Assembly: GCF_042263505.1 (NCBI RefSeq)
Contig: NZ_JBHKFI010000021.1
Location: 1-64,000 of the forward strand
Direction of reading: 5' to 3'
DNA from: Bacillus_BE sp042263505
GTDB lineage: Bacteria > Bacillota > Bacilli > Bacillales > Cytobacillaceae
Length of the DNA stretch: 64,000 nt
Under the pieces are notes generated by a model that saw only the letters and a list, made by a program, of their open reading frames with translations, did not search any database and was not told the origin of the DNA. Shown piece after piece: positions 8,846 to 16,978 of the stretch. Positions within the stretch are counted from its first letter, which is position 1. Every line of letters starts with the position of its first letter. The position numbers were made by a program, and so were the translations under genes.

Positions 8846-9532
8846 ATGATAACAAAAATAGCAATTATCGATGACCACCAATTATTTAGAGAAGGTGTCA
8901 AACGTATATTGGAATTTGAAAATTCCTTTGAGATTGTAGCTGAAGGCGATGATGGCAATGAGGCAGTGGAACTCGTTGAAAAGTTTAGACCAGATGTCGT
9001 CTTAATGGATATCAATATGCCGAATACAAATGGTGTGGAAGCAACCCGCCTTTTAATAGAAGAATATCCTGAAACAAAGGTCATCATCCTTTCGATTCAT
9101 GATGATGAAAATTATGTCACACATGCCCTAAAATCAGGGGCAAGCGGCTATTTACTCAAGGAAATGGATGCGGATGCTTTAATTGAAGCAGTGAAGGTTG
9201 TCGCAGAGGGTGGATCTTATCTTCATCCAAGAGTCACTCATAATTTGGTGAAGGAATATCGCCGTCTCGCTGAAAATGAATCAAGTGGTGGCATTGGCTA
9301 TAAGCAAAAGGTCGAAATTCGTCGTCCTCTTCACTTATTAACCCGTCGCGAATGTGAGGTTCTTCAGCTTTTAGCAGACGGAAAAAGCAATCGTGGGATT
9401 GGGGAAGCCTTATTTATCAGTGAAAAAACCGTTAAAAACCATGTCAGCAATATCCTGCAAAAAATGAATGTCAATGACCGGACACAAGCGGTTGTTGTGG
9501 CGATTAAAAATGGCTGGGTGGAAGTACGATAA
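8846..9532 (+). CDS. degU: Response regulator DegU
   Basis: NarL/FixJ-type regulator of 228 residues. The receiver domain has the acidic pair IIDDHQ, phosphoacceptor Asp55 in VVLMDINMPN, and Lys near 105 in YLLKEMD. The C-terminal LuxR-type helix-turn-helix (LTRRECEVLQLLADGKSNRGIGEAL, written here only to mark residues ~165-190) ends with KTVKNHVSNILQKM. The ribosome site AGGAG is followed by ATG. It is co-transcribed with degS and ended by a terminator. It fits the flagellar and competence genes downstream, which DegU controls in B. subtilis. Confidence 0.95.
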   Translation: MITKIAIIDDHQLFREGVKRILEFENSFEIVAEGDDGNEAVELVEKFRPDVVLMDINMPNTNGVEATRLLIEEYPETKVIILSIHDDENYVTHALKSGASGYLLKEMDADALIEAVKVVAEGGSYLHPRVTHNLVKEYRRLAENESSGGIGYKQKVEIRRPLHLLTRRECEVLQLLADGKSNRGIGEALFISEKTVKNHVSNILQKMNVNDRTQAVVVAIKNGWVEVR

Positions 9533-9548
9533 ATGATCTGAATGATGA

Positions 9549-9580
9549 AACACGCTGAAGGGAGTAGGCGTGTTTTTTTT
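9549..9580 (+). terminator. Terminator after degU
   Basis: AACACGC pairs with GCGTGTT around a 12-base loop, followed by eight T. Confidence 0.82.
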
Positions 9581-9623
9581 GATTGTAAAAGGAATCCCCG
9601 TGAAAGACCAGATATAAATATGT

Positions 9624-9648
9624 ACCAGCTTTAAAAAGCAGGTTTTTT
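9624..9648 (+). terminator. Possible second terminator
   Basis: ACCAGCTT pairs with AAGCAGGT (one A-A mismatch) and six T follow. It may back up the degU terminator. Its loop is only four bases and no gene ends next to it. Confidence 0.4.
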
Positions 9649-9849
9649 AACAGATGCCCAATATTCACGAATATCCTTCTATTTTCCTATTAGGCTCATA
9701 GCTCCATTCCTCAAAATCACCCTGATTTAATTTGAATAAATAATGACAATAGCCTGATTGCTCTTTTATGTGCGACCAAAAAATAGTATAAAAGTAATAT
9801 AATGTAAATTACTATTGGGTGAGTCACTGAATAGGTCGGGGTGATAAAA

Positions 9850-9993
9850 ATGTCAGGTTTATGTATTTTGACGGATGAGGAACTTTTGCACGCGTATTTC
9901 AAGGCAACAGAATTTCAATTAGAAAGGTCATTTTTAGAAATCTTGAGGGGCGAAATTGATAAGAGGGGCATCGATGTTTCAAATGCCGTTTAA
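9850..9993 (+). CDS. sda: Sporulation checkpoint protein Sda
   Basis: Small 47-residue protein. Its centre reads LTDEELLHAYFKATEFQLER then SFLEILRGEIDKRGI, which matches Sda (LSDELLIESYFKATEMNL in B. subtilis as I recall it). Sda forms a helical hairpin that binds sporulation kinases KinA/KinB and blocks phosphorelay onset when DNA replication is disturbed. GGGGTGA lies five bases before the ATG, and a TATAAT word is at 9798-9803. I see only weak DnaA-box-like words upstream, so I cannot show the DnaA control known for B. subtilis sda. It is a monocistronic gene in a region otherwise made of repeats. Confidence 0.8.
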   Translation: MSGLCILTDEELLHAYFKATEFQLERSFLEILRGEIDKRGIDVSNAV

Positions 9994-10200
9994 TTTTGTA
10001 GGTGATTGACTGCCGGTGTACATCAAAGCATTTACTTATTTTTCCTTTAAGAGATATCCTTAATGCAATTTCGGCGGATTTCATATAAAATGGATGATAA
10101 CTATCATTTTAGGAGAAGGTTCTTTTCTTTGGATTGGGTGTTTTTGGAATAAAATTAACAGAGAGTTATTCGGACAGAAATCGTGGATTTTGAAGCAAAT

Positions 10201-10720
10201 GAGTCCGAAAGCGGGGTCTAATTGGACAGGAAAAGCGGAAAATGAAGCAAAAGAGTCCAAAAGAGGGGTCTATTTGGACAGGAAAAGTGGAAAATGAAGC
10301 AAAAGAGTCCAAAAGAGGGCTCTAATTGGACAGGAAAAGCGGAAAATGAAGCAAAAGAGTCCAAAAGCAGGGTCTATTTGGACAGGAAAAGTGGAAAATG
10401 GAGTAAATGAGTCCAAAACAGGGCTCTAATTGGACAGGAAAAGCGGAAAATGAAGCAAAAGAGTCCAAAAGAGGAGTCTAATTGGACAGAAAAAGCGGAA
10501 AATGAAGCAAAAGAGTCCAAAAGAGGGGTCTATTTGGACAGGAAAAGTGGAAAATGGAGTAAATGAGTCCAAAAGAGGGCTCTAATTGGACAGGAAAAGC
10601 GGAAATTGGAGCAAATGAGTCCGAAACAGCCTCCGATTCGGACAGGACCGTGTATTTTGATGCAACCGAGTCTGAAATAAGGTTCAATTTCGGACAGCAA
10701 ACCCGAATTCCAAAGCAAAC
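10201..10720. repeat. 52-bp tandem repeat array with palindromic core
   Basis: GAGTCC recurs at 10201, 10253, 10305, 10357, 10409, 10461, 10513, 10565 and 10617, that is exactly every 52 bases, with a diverged tenth unit near 10668. Each unit holds GTCCAA ... TTGGAC (an inverted repeat around ~13 bases), then AGGAAAAGCGGAAAATGAAGC. The last units change both arms together to GTCCGAA/TTCGGAC. Because 52 is not a multiple of three, no repeated protein is encoded. There are no unique spacers, so it is not CRISPR. The flank to about 10800 is C/A-rich and G-poor. Confidence 0.88.
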
Positions 10721-10894
10721 AAATCCAAAGCAGACAATTCCGAAACAAAAGTCTATTCACACACCATGGATAATCCCCAAAACCATCAACTCCGAATAAG
10801 AAGCCTTACGGTGAAGAGCATAAAAGACCGATTAAAGAATACATTCATTTTTGCAAAATCAGCGAAAGTAATAGAATAAGGAAGGTAAATGATA

Positions 10895-11737
10895 ATGAAA
10901 ACGGCAGTTGTTACGGATAGTACGGCCTACATACCGAAAGAAATACGAGATCAATATGATATACATATGATTCCACTAATCGTCGCCTTTGGTACGGAAA
11001 CTTATCAGGAGGAAGTGGATATCAGCGCAGCAGAATTCTTTGAAAAAGTCCGGCATCAGGAGCTGCCGACAACCTCACAGCCTCCTGTTGGAAAGTTTGC
11101 GGAGCTGTTTGAGGCGCTCGCCAAAGACTATGACGCGGTGGTGTGCATCCACTTATCGAGCGGAATCAGCGGTACGTATCAAGGCGCCATCACGGCTGGG
11201 CAAATGGTTGAAAACTTGGACGTTTATGCCTACGATACGGAAATCAGCTGTATGGTGCAAGGATTCTATGTGATTGAAGCTGCAAAAATGGCAAAGGAAA
11301 AAATGCCTCCAGAAAAAATCATCGAGAAACTAGATAGACTAAAAAAATCTGTCCATGCCTATTTCATGGTCGACGATTTATCCCATTTACAACGCGGCGG
11401 CCGCCTCACAAGTGCACAAGCTATTATCGGAAGCCTCCTTAAAGTAAAACCTCTGCTTCACTTTGAACATAAGGTCATCGTTCCATTTGAAAAGATTCGA
11501 ACGAAGAAAAAAGCGATGAATCGCATTGTTGATTTATTAACAGAAGCTACAAAAAGCGGCGAACTCTATCAAGCCGTCATCATCCATGCCAATCGCGAAG
11601 AGGATGCAAAAGAGTGGAAAGCAGAGCTCGAGCGTCTTTTACCACATGTGGAATTTTCCATCGGCTATTTTGGAGCTGTCATTGGTACTCATCTTGGTGA
11701 GGGAGCCATGGGGCTCGGCTGGATGAAAAAAGAATGA
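10895..11737 (+). CDS. degV: DegV family fatty-acid binding protein (FakB type)
   Basis: DegV-fold protein of 280 residues. It binds one fatty acid and presents it to the kinase FakA for phosphorylation, feeding exogenous fatty acids into phospholipid synthesis. Family motifs visible are TDSTAYIPKEI, TSQPPVGKF, LSSGISGTYQ and DDLSHLQRGGRLT. I choose ATG 10895 because AAGGAAGG ends nine bases before it, against three for the ATG at 10889. It follows the 52-bp array and is ended by a terminator. The B. subtilis homologue (yviA) is also next to degU. Confidence 0.87.
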   Translation: MKTAVVTDSTAYIPKEIRDQYDIHMIPLIVAFGTETYQEEVDISAAEFFEKVRHQELPTTSQPPVGKFAELFEALAKDYDAVVCIHLSSGISGTYQGAITAGQMVENLDVYAYDTEISCMVQGFYVIEAAKMAKEKMPPEKIIEKLDRLKKSVHAYFMVDDLSHLQRGGRLTSAQAIIGSLLKVKPLLHFEHKVIVPFEKIRTKKKAMNRIVDLLTEATKSGELYQAVIIHANREEDAKEWKAELERLLPHVEFSIGYFGAVIGTHLGEGAMGLGWMKKE

Positions 11738-11749
11738 GCTAACTACAAG

Positions 11750-11787
11750 ACGCTACTCAAATCGATAAGGAATGGGTGGCGTTTTTT
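11750..11787 (+). terminator. Terminator between degV and comFA
   Basis: ACGCTACTC pairs with GGGTGGCGT (9 bp, G-T pairs included), followed by six T. It overlaps the in-frame ATG at 11772, which argues that comFA starts later. Confidence 0.8.
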
Positions 11788-11810
11788 CTATCAAAAAAGG
11801 AGTTGAGAGT

Positions 11811-13208
11811 TTGAAAACAGAAAATCATATTTGTGACTACAACCAAGACCTGCAAAAAATGCTTATAGGCAAGCAGCTTTTAAAAGTAGATCTCCCTTAC
11901 TCAGAAACTGAAATTCTCCATCATGAAGCTCACGGCTATCTTCAATTTCGAACAGGAATCCTTCAAGAAAAAAATCATTTTCGCTGTCTTCGCTGCAATA
12001 ATCAAGATCCTCAACTTTTTGCCACCTACCCATGCTCCCGCTGTCAAAAGGAATGTGTCTATTGCCGAAAATGCATCATGATGGGAAGGGTGAGCACCTG
12101 CACCTCACTTATAAGTTGGAATGGACCTGAGCCCGCCGATCTCATTTATAACCCCAGCCTTGAATGGACAGGTACCCTTTCACACGGACAGGGCCTGGCA
12201 TCCAATCGGGTGGTAGAAGCAATCCAGCAAAACAAGGAAATCCTTGTTTGGGCCGTATGTGGCGCTGGCAAAACAGAGGTGCTATTTGCGGGAATCCACG
12301 AAGCATTAGCAAATGGGAAACGAGTTTGTATCGCCACTCCGAGAACGGATGTGGTACTCGAACTCACTCCGCGATTGAAAAAAGTATTCCCCCATATTCC
12401 GGTAGCTTCCCTTTATGGTGGCAGTGAGGATCGCCATTTGTACGCTCCCCTCACCATTTCGACCACGCATCAGCTCCTGCGCTTTTTTCAAGCCTTTGAC
12501 ACAATCATTATTGATGAGGTCGATGCCTTTCCTTTTACGATGGATGAAACCTTACAATATGCTGTGCAACAGGCACGTAAACCGACCTCCTCCTGCATCT
12601 TCCTAACTGCAACTCCCAACGAAAAATGGCAGCAAGAATGCCGGCAACAGAAGCGAAACTATGTGACGATTCCGGCACGCTACCACCGATACCCTCTTCC
12701 CGTTCCGCAATTTTCCTGGTGTGGCAACTGGGAGAAGCTCCTCAAAAAGAAAAAACTTCCGGCAAATGTGCTGAAATGGATTAACGAGCGTTTAAACCAG
12801 CAAAAGCCAATGCTTCTATTTGCTCCGAAAATTGCCAAGATGGAGCACATTCTTCCTATTCTCCAAAATCTTCATCCAAAAATAGAATCCGTCCATGCAG
12901 AGGACCCGGATCGTAAGAAAAAAGTTCAAGACATGCGCGATAAAGAAATACCGCTTCTGTTAACGACAACGATTTTGGAAAGAGGAGTTACCTTTCCAAA
13001 TCTTGATGTGGCCGTTTTAGGGGCGGAAGATCGCATTTTTACCGAGAGTGCTTTGGTGCAAATTACCGGCCGTGTTGGCCGCAGTGCTGAGTTTCCGAAG
13101 GGAGACATTACCTTTTTTCATTATGGAAAAACAAAAGCGATGGTGAAAGCCAAGCGACAAATTGAAAAAATGAATCTGGAAGCAAAGGAAGGGGGGCTGA
13201 TCGATTAA
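11811..13208 (+). CDS. comFA: Late competence helicase ComFA
   Basis: Membrane-associated DEAD-type ATPase that helps pull transforming DNA into the cytoplasm. A zinc-binding four-cysteine region (CLRC ... CSRC ... CVYCRKC, residues ~60-95) precedes the helicase core. Walker A is CGAGKTE, the DEAD-box equivalent is IIIDEVD, motif III is FLTATP and motif VI is QITGRVGRSA. I use TTG 11811, seven to eight bases after AAAGGAG. This gives 465 residues, close to B. subtilis ComFA, and starts after the degV terminator. No ComK box is clear to me. comFC overlaps the stop codon. Confidence 0.93.
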   Translation: MKTENHICDYNQDLQKMLIGKQLLKVDLPYSETEILHHEAHGYLQFRTGILQEKNHFRCLRCNNQDPQLFATYPCSRCQKECVYCRKCIMMGRVSTCTSLISWNGPEPADLIYNPSLEWTGTLSHGQGLASNRVVEAIQQNKEILVWAVCGAGKTEVLFAGIHEALANGKRVCIATPRTDVVLELTPRLKKVFPHIPVASLYGGSEDRHLYAPLTISTTHQLLRFFQAFDTIIIDEVDAFPFTMDETLQYAVQQARKPTSSCIFLTATPNEKWQQECRQQKRNYVTIPARYHRYPLPVPQFSWCGNWEKLLKKKKLPANVLKWINERLNQQKPMLLFAPKIAKMEHILPILQNLHPKIESVHAEDPDRKKKVQDMRDKEIPLLLTTTILERGVTFPNLDVAVLGAEDRIFTESALVQITGRVGRSAEFPKGDITFFHYGKTKAMVKAKRQIEKMNLEAKEGGLID

Positions 13209-13930
13209 TGACCATTTTTGAAAGGGACCAATGTCTTTTGTGCCATAAGAAGATGGAGCCGAAAATTGGTTGGAGGCAGCTTTTTTCAAAGGAAAAGAAG
13301 CGCTATCTCTGCCAGGATTGCGAGGACCAGCTTGACTTGATTACTGGAGAAACATGTCGGCTTTGCCATCGCCCATTTGCGTATTTGGAAGGGCAATATC
13401 GTAAAGCTGACCTCTGTCTCGATTGTGTGCGCTGGGAGCAGGATGAGCAATGGAACGGCTGCCTGAAACAAAACATTTCGCTTTTTTCCTATAATGATTT
13501 TTTAAAGGAAACGATTGCCCGGTTTAAATTCCGTGGAGATTATGTGATAGCAAAAGCGTTCTCCCCTCTTTTTCGGGAAAAAATAAAGTTGCTGCCATAT
13601 GACTTGCTTGTACCAATTCCGTTAAGTGAAGAGCGACTCTTAGAAAGAGGGTTTAATCAAGCCAAGGCACTTGTGCGCGAAGCGGGTTATTCTTCCTGCG
13701 AATTCCTTGAAAGAACCCATTCAGAAAAGCAATCAAAAAAATCTCGTTTAGAGCGGATTGAGTTTGCTCAGGTATTTCGAGTAAAGGAAAGCTCAGGTGG
13801 GATTGCAGGGAAAAACATTTTGTTAATTGATGATATTTATACGACGGGGTCGACACTGTATCATGCGGCGAAGGCATTGAAGGAGGCGGGAGCTGAGAGT
13901 GTGATGTCTTTGACTTTGGCGCGTGGGTAG
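13208..13930 (+). CDS. comFC: Competence protein ComFC (phosphoribosyltransferase fold)
   Basis: ComF/GntX family protein of 240 residues that assists single-stranded DNA uptake with ComFA. N-terminal zinc cysteines are CLLC ... CQDC and CRLC ... CLDC. The C-terminal half is a type I phosphoribosyltransferase fold with ILLIDDIYTTGSTL. Its ATG shares one base with the comFA stop (TAATG), so translation is coupled. The middle gene comFB of B. subtilis is absent, as in many other Firmicutes. Confidence 0.93.
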   Translation: MTIFERDQCLLCHKKMEPKIGWRQLFSKEKKRYLCQDCEDQLDLITGETCRLCHRPFAYLEGQYRKADLCLDCVRWEQDEQWNGCLKQNISLFSYNDFLKETIARFKFRGDYVIAKAFSPLFREKIKLLPYDLLVPIPLSEERLLERGFNQAKALVREAGYSSCEFLERTHSEKQSKKSRLERIEFAQVFRVKESSGGIAGKNILLIDDIYTTGSTLYHAAKALKEAGAESVMSLTLARG

Positions 13931-13964
13931 TCTTGTTTCCTAAAAATTTTTAACACTTTTTTCA

Positions 13965-13993
13965 TTTCCATGGCTTCTTTTTCACGATATAAT
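13965..13993 (+). promoter_or_regulatory. Sigma-A promoter before yvyF
   Basis: TTTCCA, 17 bases, TATAAT, about 30 bases upstream of the yvyF start codon. Confidence 0.55.
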
Positions 13994-14026
13994 AAAAAAT
14001 AATGTCGAATGAAGGAGATTCAGATA

Positions 14027-14428
14027 ATGGGGGAACTTGAGAACTGTCCGAAATGCGGCAAATTATTTATGAAAACGAAGCTTCGTGATTTGTGCCAGGA
14101 TTGCTGGAAGGAAGAAGAAGCGGCATTTGAAGCCGTCTACCGATTTATGCGAAAACGGGAAAACAGAGCAGCAACGATTCCGCAAATTGAAAAAGCAACA
14201 AGCGTTGAGGAGGAGCTCATCCTCAAATTTATCAAAAGCGGACGCCTTCAAGTGACACATTTCCCGAATCTGGGCTATCCTTGTGATCGCTGTGGTAAGA
14301 TTATTCAAAGGGGAAAGCTCTGTGAAAGCTGCGCTGGTGAGCTGAAGAATGACTTGGAAATCTATAATGCGGATGCTGAACGAAAAAAGCAATTAAATCG
14401 GACAACATATTATTCGAATAAAGAATAG
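14027..14428 (+). CDS. yvyF: YvyF family flagellar-region protein
   Basis: 133-residue protein with two zinc-ribbon-like cysteine pairs at the start (CPKCGKLF ... LCQDCW) and another set near residue 85 (CDRCGKIIQRGKLCESC). In between is a winged-helix-like segment (IPQIEKATSVEEELILKFIKSGRL). The start is ATG 14027 because AAGGAG lies nine bases upstream; an in-frame ATG at 14009 precedes that site. It is at the head of the flgM cluster as in B. subtilis, and its function is not established. A hairpin follows, so flgM mainly uses its own promoter. Confidence 0.85.
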   Translation: MGELENCPKCGKLFMKTKLRDLCQDCWKEEEAAFEAVYRFMRKRENRAATIPQIEKATSVEEELILKFIKSGRLQVTHFPNLGYPCDRCGKIIQRGKLCESCAGELKNDLEIYNADAERKKQLNRTTYYSNKE

Positions 14429-14433
14429 GGAAC

Positions 14434-14475
14434 AAAAGGGTGGATCTAAATAAGTTGGTCGACCCTTTTTCTTTC
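14434..14475 (+). terminator. Terminator after yvyF
   Basis: AAAAGGGT pairs with ACCCTTTT, with a partly paired upper stem, followed by a T-rich tail. Confidence 0.65.
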
Positions 14476-14523
14476 GTTTTTAGTCCAATAGAACGAAAAA
14501 TAAGTTCATCGATAAATTTTTAT

Positions 14524-14551
14524 TAAAGTTTTCCTCGCTTTTATCCGATAA
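14524..14551 (+). promoter_or_regulatory. Sigma-D promoter of flgM
   Basis: TAAA, 16 bases, TCCGATAA, against the sigma-D consensus TAAA-N15-GCCGATAT. It lies about 45 bases before flgM, the position expected from B. subtilis. Confidence 0.78.
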
Positions 14552-14595
14552 TAGAAGTATAGAGGATTGCACGGAAAGAAAGTGAGGGATGAATC

Positions 14596-14862
14596 ATGAA
14601 GATTAACAACTTAGGAGCGTCAGGAATTAATCCTTATCAACGCCAGATGAACAAGTTCGATGCCACAAATAAAGCAGCTCATCAGGCAACGGATAAAATT
14701 GAAATTTCTTCTGCAGCAAAAGAAATGCAGCATGTGTCGCAAATCTCTGCTCAACGCCAAGCGCGCGTAGAAGAACTGAAGAATCAGGTACAAAGTGGCT
14801 CTTATGAAGTGAAACCGGCAGATATCGCGGGAAGCATGATTGACTTTTTCACTAACAAATAA
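14596..14862 (+). CDS. flgM: Anti-sigma-D factor FlgM
   Basis: 88-residue inhibitor of the flagellar sigma factor, released when the hook-basal body is finished. Family features are the N-terminal MKINNLGASGINPYQ and the C-terminal sigma-binding helices (DKIEISSAAKEMQ ... RVEELKNQVQSGSYEV ... IAGSMIDFF). AAGTGAGGGATG gives a ribosome site before the ATG. flgN starts 17 bases after the stop, so flgM heads the flgM-flgN-flgK-flgL unit under its own sigma-D promoter, forming a feedback loop. Confidence 0.93.
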   Translation: MKINNLGASGINPYQRQMNKFDATNKAAHQATDKIEISSAAKEMQHVSQISAQRQARVEELKNQVQSGSYEVKPADIAGSMIDFFTNK

Positions 14863-14879
14863 AAAGGAGAGGGATGAAA

Positions 14880-15362
14880 ATGTCCGCCGAAAAATTACTT
14901 TCTTCTATGGAAAAATTATATAAGCTTCACAAAAGTCTTTACGAGATTGCCGTAAAAAAGACTGACGTGATCAAAAAAGGTGACATGGACGCCCTCAACC
15001 AAATTTTAAAGGATGAGCAAAAGCATGTCGCTGCGATTCAAATGTTTGAAAAAGAACGGCAGCAAGCGGCTGCAAGTCTTGTTCCTGAAAAAGAAAATCC
15101 AACCGTTACAGATTGCTACGTCCTAATCGGTGAAATAGAGCAATTCCGCTTAGCTGAACTAGCCAATAATTTATCTGAGCTTGTATTTGAATTAAAAGAG
15201 CAAAACTTTTTAAATCAGCAATTGATTCATCAATCCTTACAATTTGTTAATGTTTCATTAAATTTATTAAATCCGCAGCCGGATGCGATAAACTATGGTC
15301 CGCCTGCCGGAAGCCAAAAGAAAGAAAAAAACACTCAAGGAATGTTTAATTCAAGAGTTTAA
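14880..15362 (+). CDS. flgN: FlgK/FlgL chaperone FlgN
   Basis: All-helical export chaperone of 160 residues for the hook-filament junction proteins encoded next. It matches the FlgN domain in its heptad-like pattern (LLSSMEKLYKLHKSLYEIAVKKTD ... LKDEQKHVAAI) and in its C-terminal end NTQGMFNSRV, and by its position. ATG 14880 is preferred because AAAGGAGA ends nine bases upstream; ATG 14874 would leave only three. The gap to flgK is 14 bases. Confidence 0.88.
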   Translation: MSAEKLLSSMEKLYKLHKSLYEIAVKKTDVIKKGDMDALNQILKDEQKHVAAIQMFEKERQQAAASLVPEKENPTVTDCYVLIGEIEQFRLAELANNLSELVFELKEQNFLNQQLIHQSLQFVNVSLNLLNPQPDAINYGPPAGSQKKEKNTQGMFNSRV

Positions 15363-15376
15363 CAGGAGGAACCAGC

Positions 15377-16963
15377 ATGCGTTCAACCTTTATGGGATTA
15401 GAAATTGCACGACGCGGGATGTTTACTCAACAGAGCGGTTTATATACAACCGGACAAAATATTTCGAATGCGAATACACCTGGGTATTCCAGACAACGGG
15501 TGAATTTCATTCAGACGACTCCTTATCCATCAATCGGAATGGATCGGGTGCAAATCCCCGGGCAAATGGGAACAGGGGTGGAAGGCGGCTCTGTTCAGCG
15601 GATTCGCGAAGGCTTCCTCGATCTTCAGTACCGAGTCGAAAACAATAAGGTCGGATATTACGGCTCATTAAGTGAATCCCTTTCAAAAATGGAAGGGATT
15701 ATGAATGAGCCATCTGACAGTGGTTTGCAAACCGTACTCGATAAATTTTGGAGTGCCCTGCAAACCGTAGCAAGCAATACGGAAAACTCAGGTGCCCGCG
15801 ATGTTGTCGCTTCAACCGGACAAATGGTCGCTGATACTTTGAATTATTACTACAATTCAATTACGCGAGTTCAAAACGATATCGGAACCGAAATCAATGT
15901 GGATGTGCAAAATATCAATGCACTAGTTTCGCAGATTGATAGCTTAAATAAACAAATCGCAGAGGTCGAGCCACATGGCTATTTGCCAAATGACCTTTAT
16001 GATCAACGGGACTTATTAGTTGATAATCTTTCAAAACTCGTCAATATTAAGGTCACAAATGTCGTCCCTGTCAATTACGGGAATGCGAAGGATATCGCTG
16101 AAGGTCTCTATAATATTGAAATCGTCCAACAGGATGGCACGTCCTATAATCCACCACAAAATTTAGTGAGTGTTTCAAGAGGCTCTGGAATCATTGGGAC
16201 TAATAAATTGGAATTAGTGGATATCGACACCGACCCAAATACGATTAACGGACCGATTCAGCAAATTAAAATTGGTGGTAAAGCGCTAAGCGGCTTTAGC
16301 ATTGGCGGGGAACTTGGCGGGTTAATTCAGGCTTATGGGTATCAGGAGGATGGCGTAACGAAAGGCGATTATCCTGAGATGATTGATAATCTGAATAAGA
16401 TGACGAAGGCTTTTGTGGATGAGTTTAATGCCATTCATAGAGAAGGCTATGCATTAAATGCGACAGAAAAATCAAATGAAGATTTCTTTGTGTTTGATCC
16501 AAGTGTTCTCAACACAACTACTGGTAACTATGCTCAGGCTGTCAAAGTATCAGATGTGATTAAAAATGATCCATCGAAGTTTGCTGCCGGTGTCGATAAT
16601 GGAAATTCAGGTAACAATAAGAATGCCCAATTACTTGCGGATTTAAGAACAAAGAATTTTTCAGACTACAGTGATCCAACTGTAAAAGATAAATTATCCG
16701 GAAACCTAGATTCCTTCTATTCCGGGCTTATCGGAAAACTGGGTGTCAACTCTCAAAGTGCTGCAAAGGATGCAAGCAACTCACAAATTTTGGCGGCTTC
16801 TGTTGATGAAAATCGGCAATCGGTCAGTGCGGTGTCAATTGATGAAGAATTAACAAATATGATCAAATTCCAACAAGCGTATAATGCCAGCGCAAGGACG
16901 ATTACAGTAATTGATGAAATGCTCGATAAAATTATCAATGGGATGGGAACCGTTGGTAGATAG
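15377..16963 (+). CDS. flgK: Hook-filament junction protein FlgK
   Basis: 528-residue junction protein joining hook and filament. The N-terminal rod-type motif (MGLEIARRGMFTQQSGLYTTGQNISNANTPGYSRQ, residues ~4-38) and the C-terminal heptads (SIDEELTNMIKFQQAYNASARTI) that coil together during assembly are both intact. AGGAGGAACC gives a strong ribosome site before the ATG. Its length is close to B. subtilis FlgK. flgL follows after 15 bases. Confidence 0.95.
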   Translation: MRSTFMGLEIARRGMFTQQSGLYTTGQNISNANTPGYSRQRVNFIQTTPYPSIGMDRVQIPGQMGTGVEGGSVQRIREGFLDLQYRVENNKVGYYGSLSESLSKMEGIMNEPSDSGLQTVLDKFWSALQTVASNTENSGARDVVASTGQMVADTLNYYYNSITRVQNDIGTEINVDVQNINALVSQIDSLNKQIAEVEPHGYLPNDLYDQRDLLVDNLSKLVNIKVTNVVPVNYGNAKDIAEGLYNIEIVQQDGTSYNPPQNLVSVSRGSGIIGTNKLELVDIDTDPNTINGPIQQIKIGGKALSGFSIGGELGGLIQAYGYQEDGVTKGDYPEMIDNLNKMTKAFVDEFNAIHREGYALNATEKSNEDFFVFDPSVLNTTTGNYAQAVKVSDVIKNDPSKFAAGVDNGNSGNNKNAQLLADLRTKNFSDYSDPTVKDKLSGNLDSFYSGLIGKLGVNSQSAAKDASNSQILAASVDENRQSVSAVSIDEELTNMIKFQQAYNASARTITVIDEMLDKIINGMGTVGR

Positions 16964-16978
16964 GAAGGTGATTAATAC

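Noticed and set aside
9661..9672. DnaA box upstream of sda
   Set aside because: ATATTCACG matches TTATNCACA at only part of its positions and is alone; not enough to claim control by DnaA.
10201..10720. CRISPR array or repetitive protein in the 52-bp array
   Set aside because: Units are alike over their whole length, with no variable spacers, and 52 is not divisible by three.
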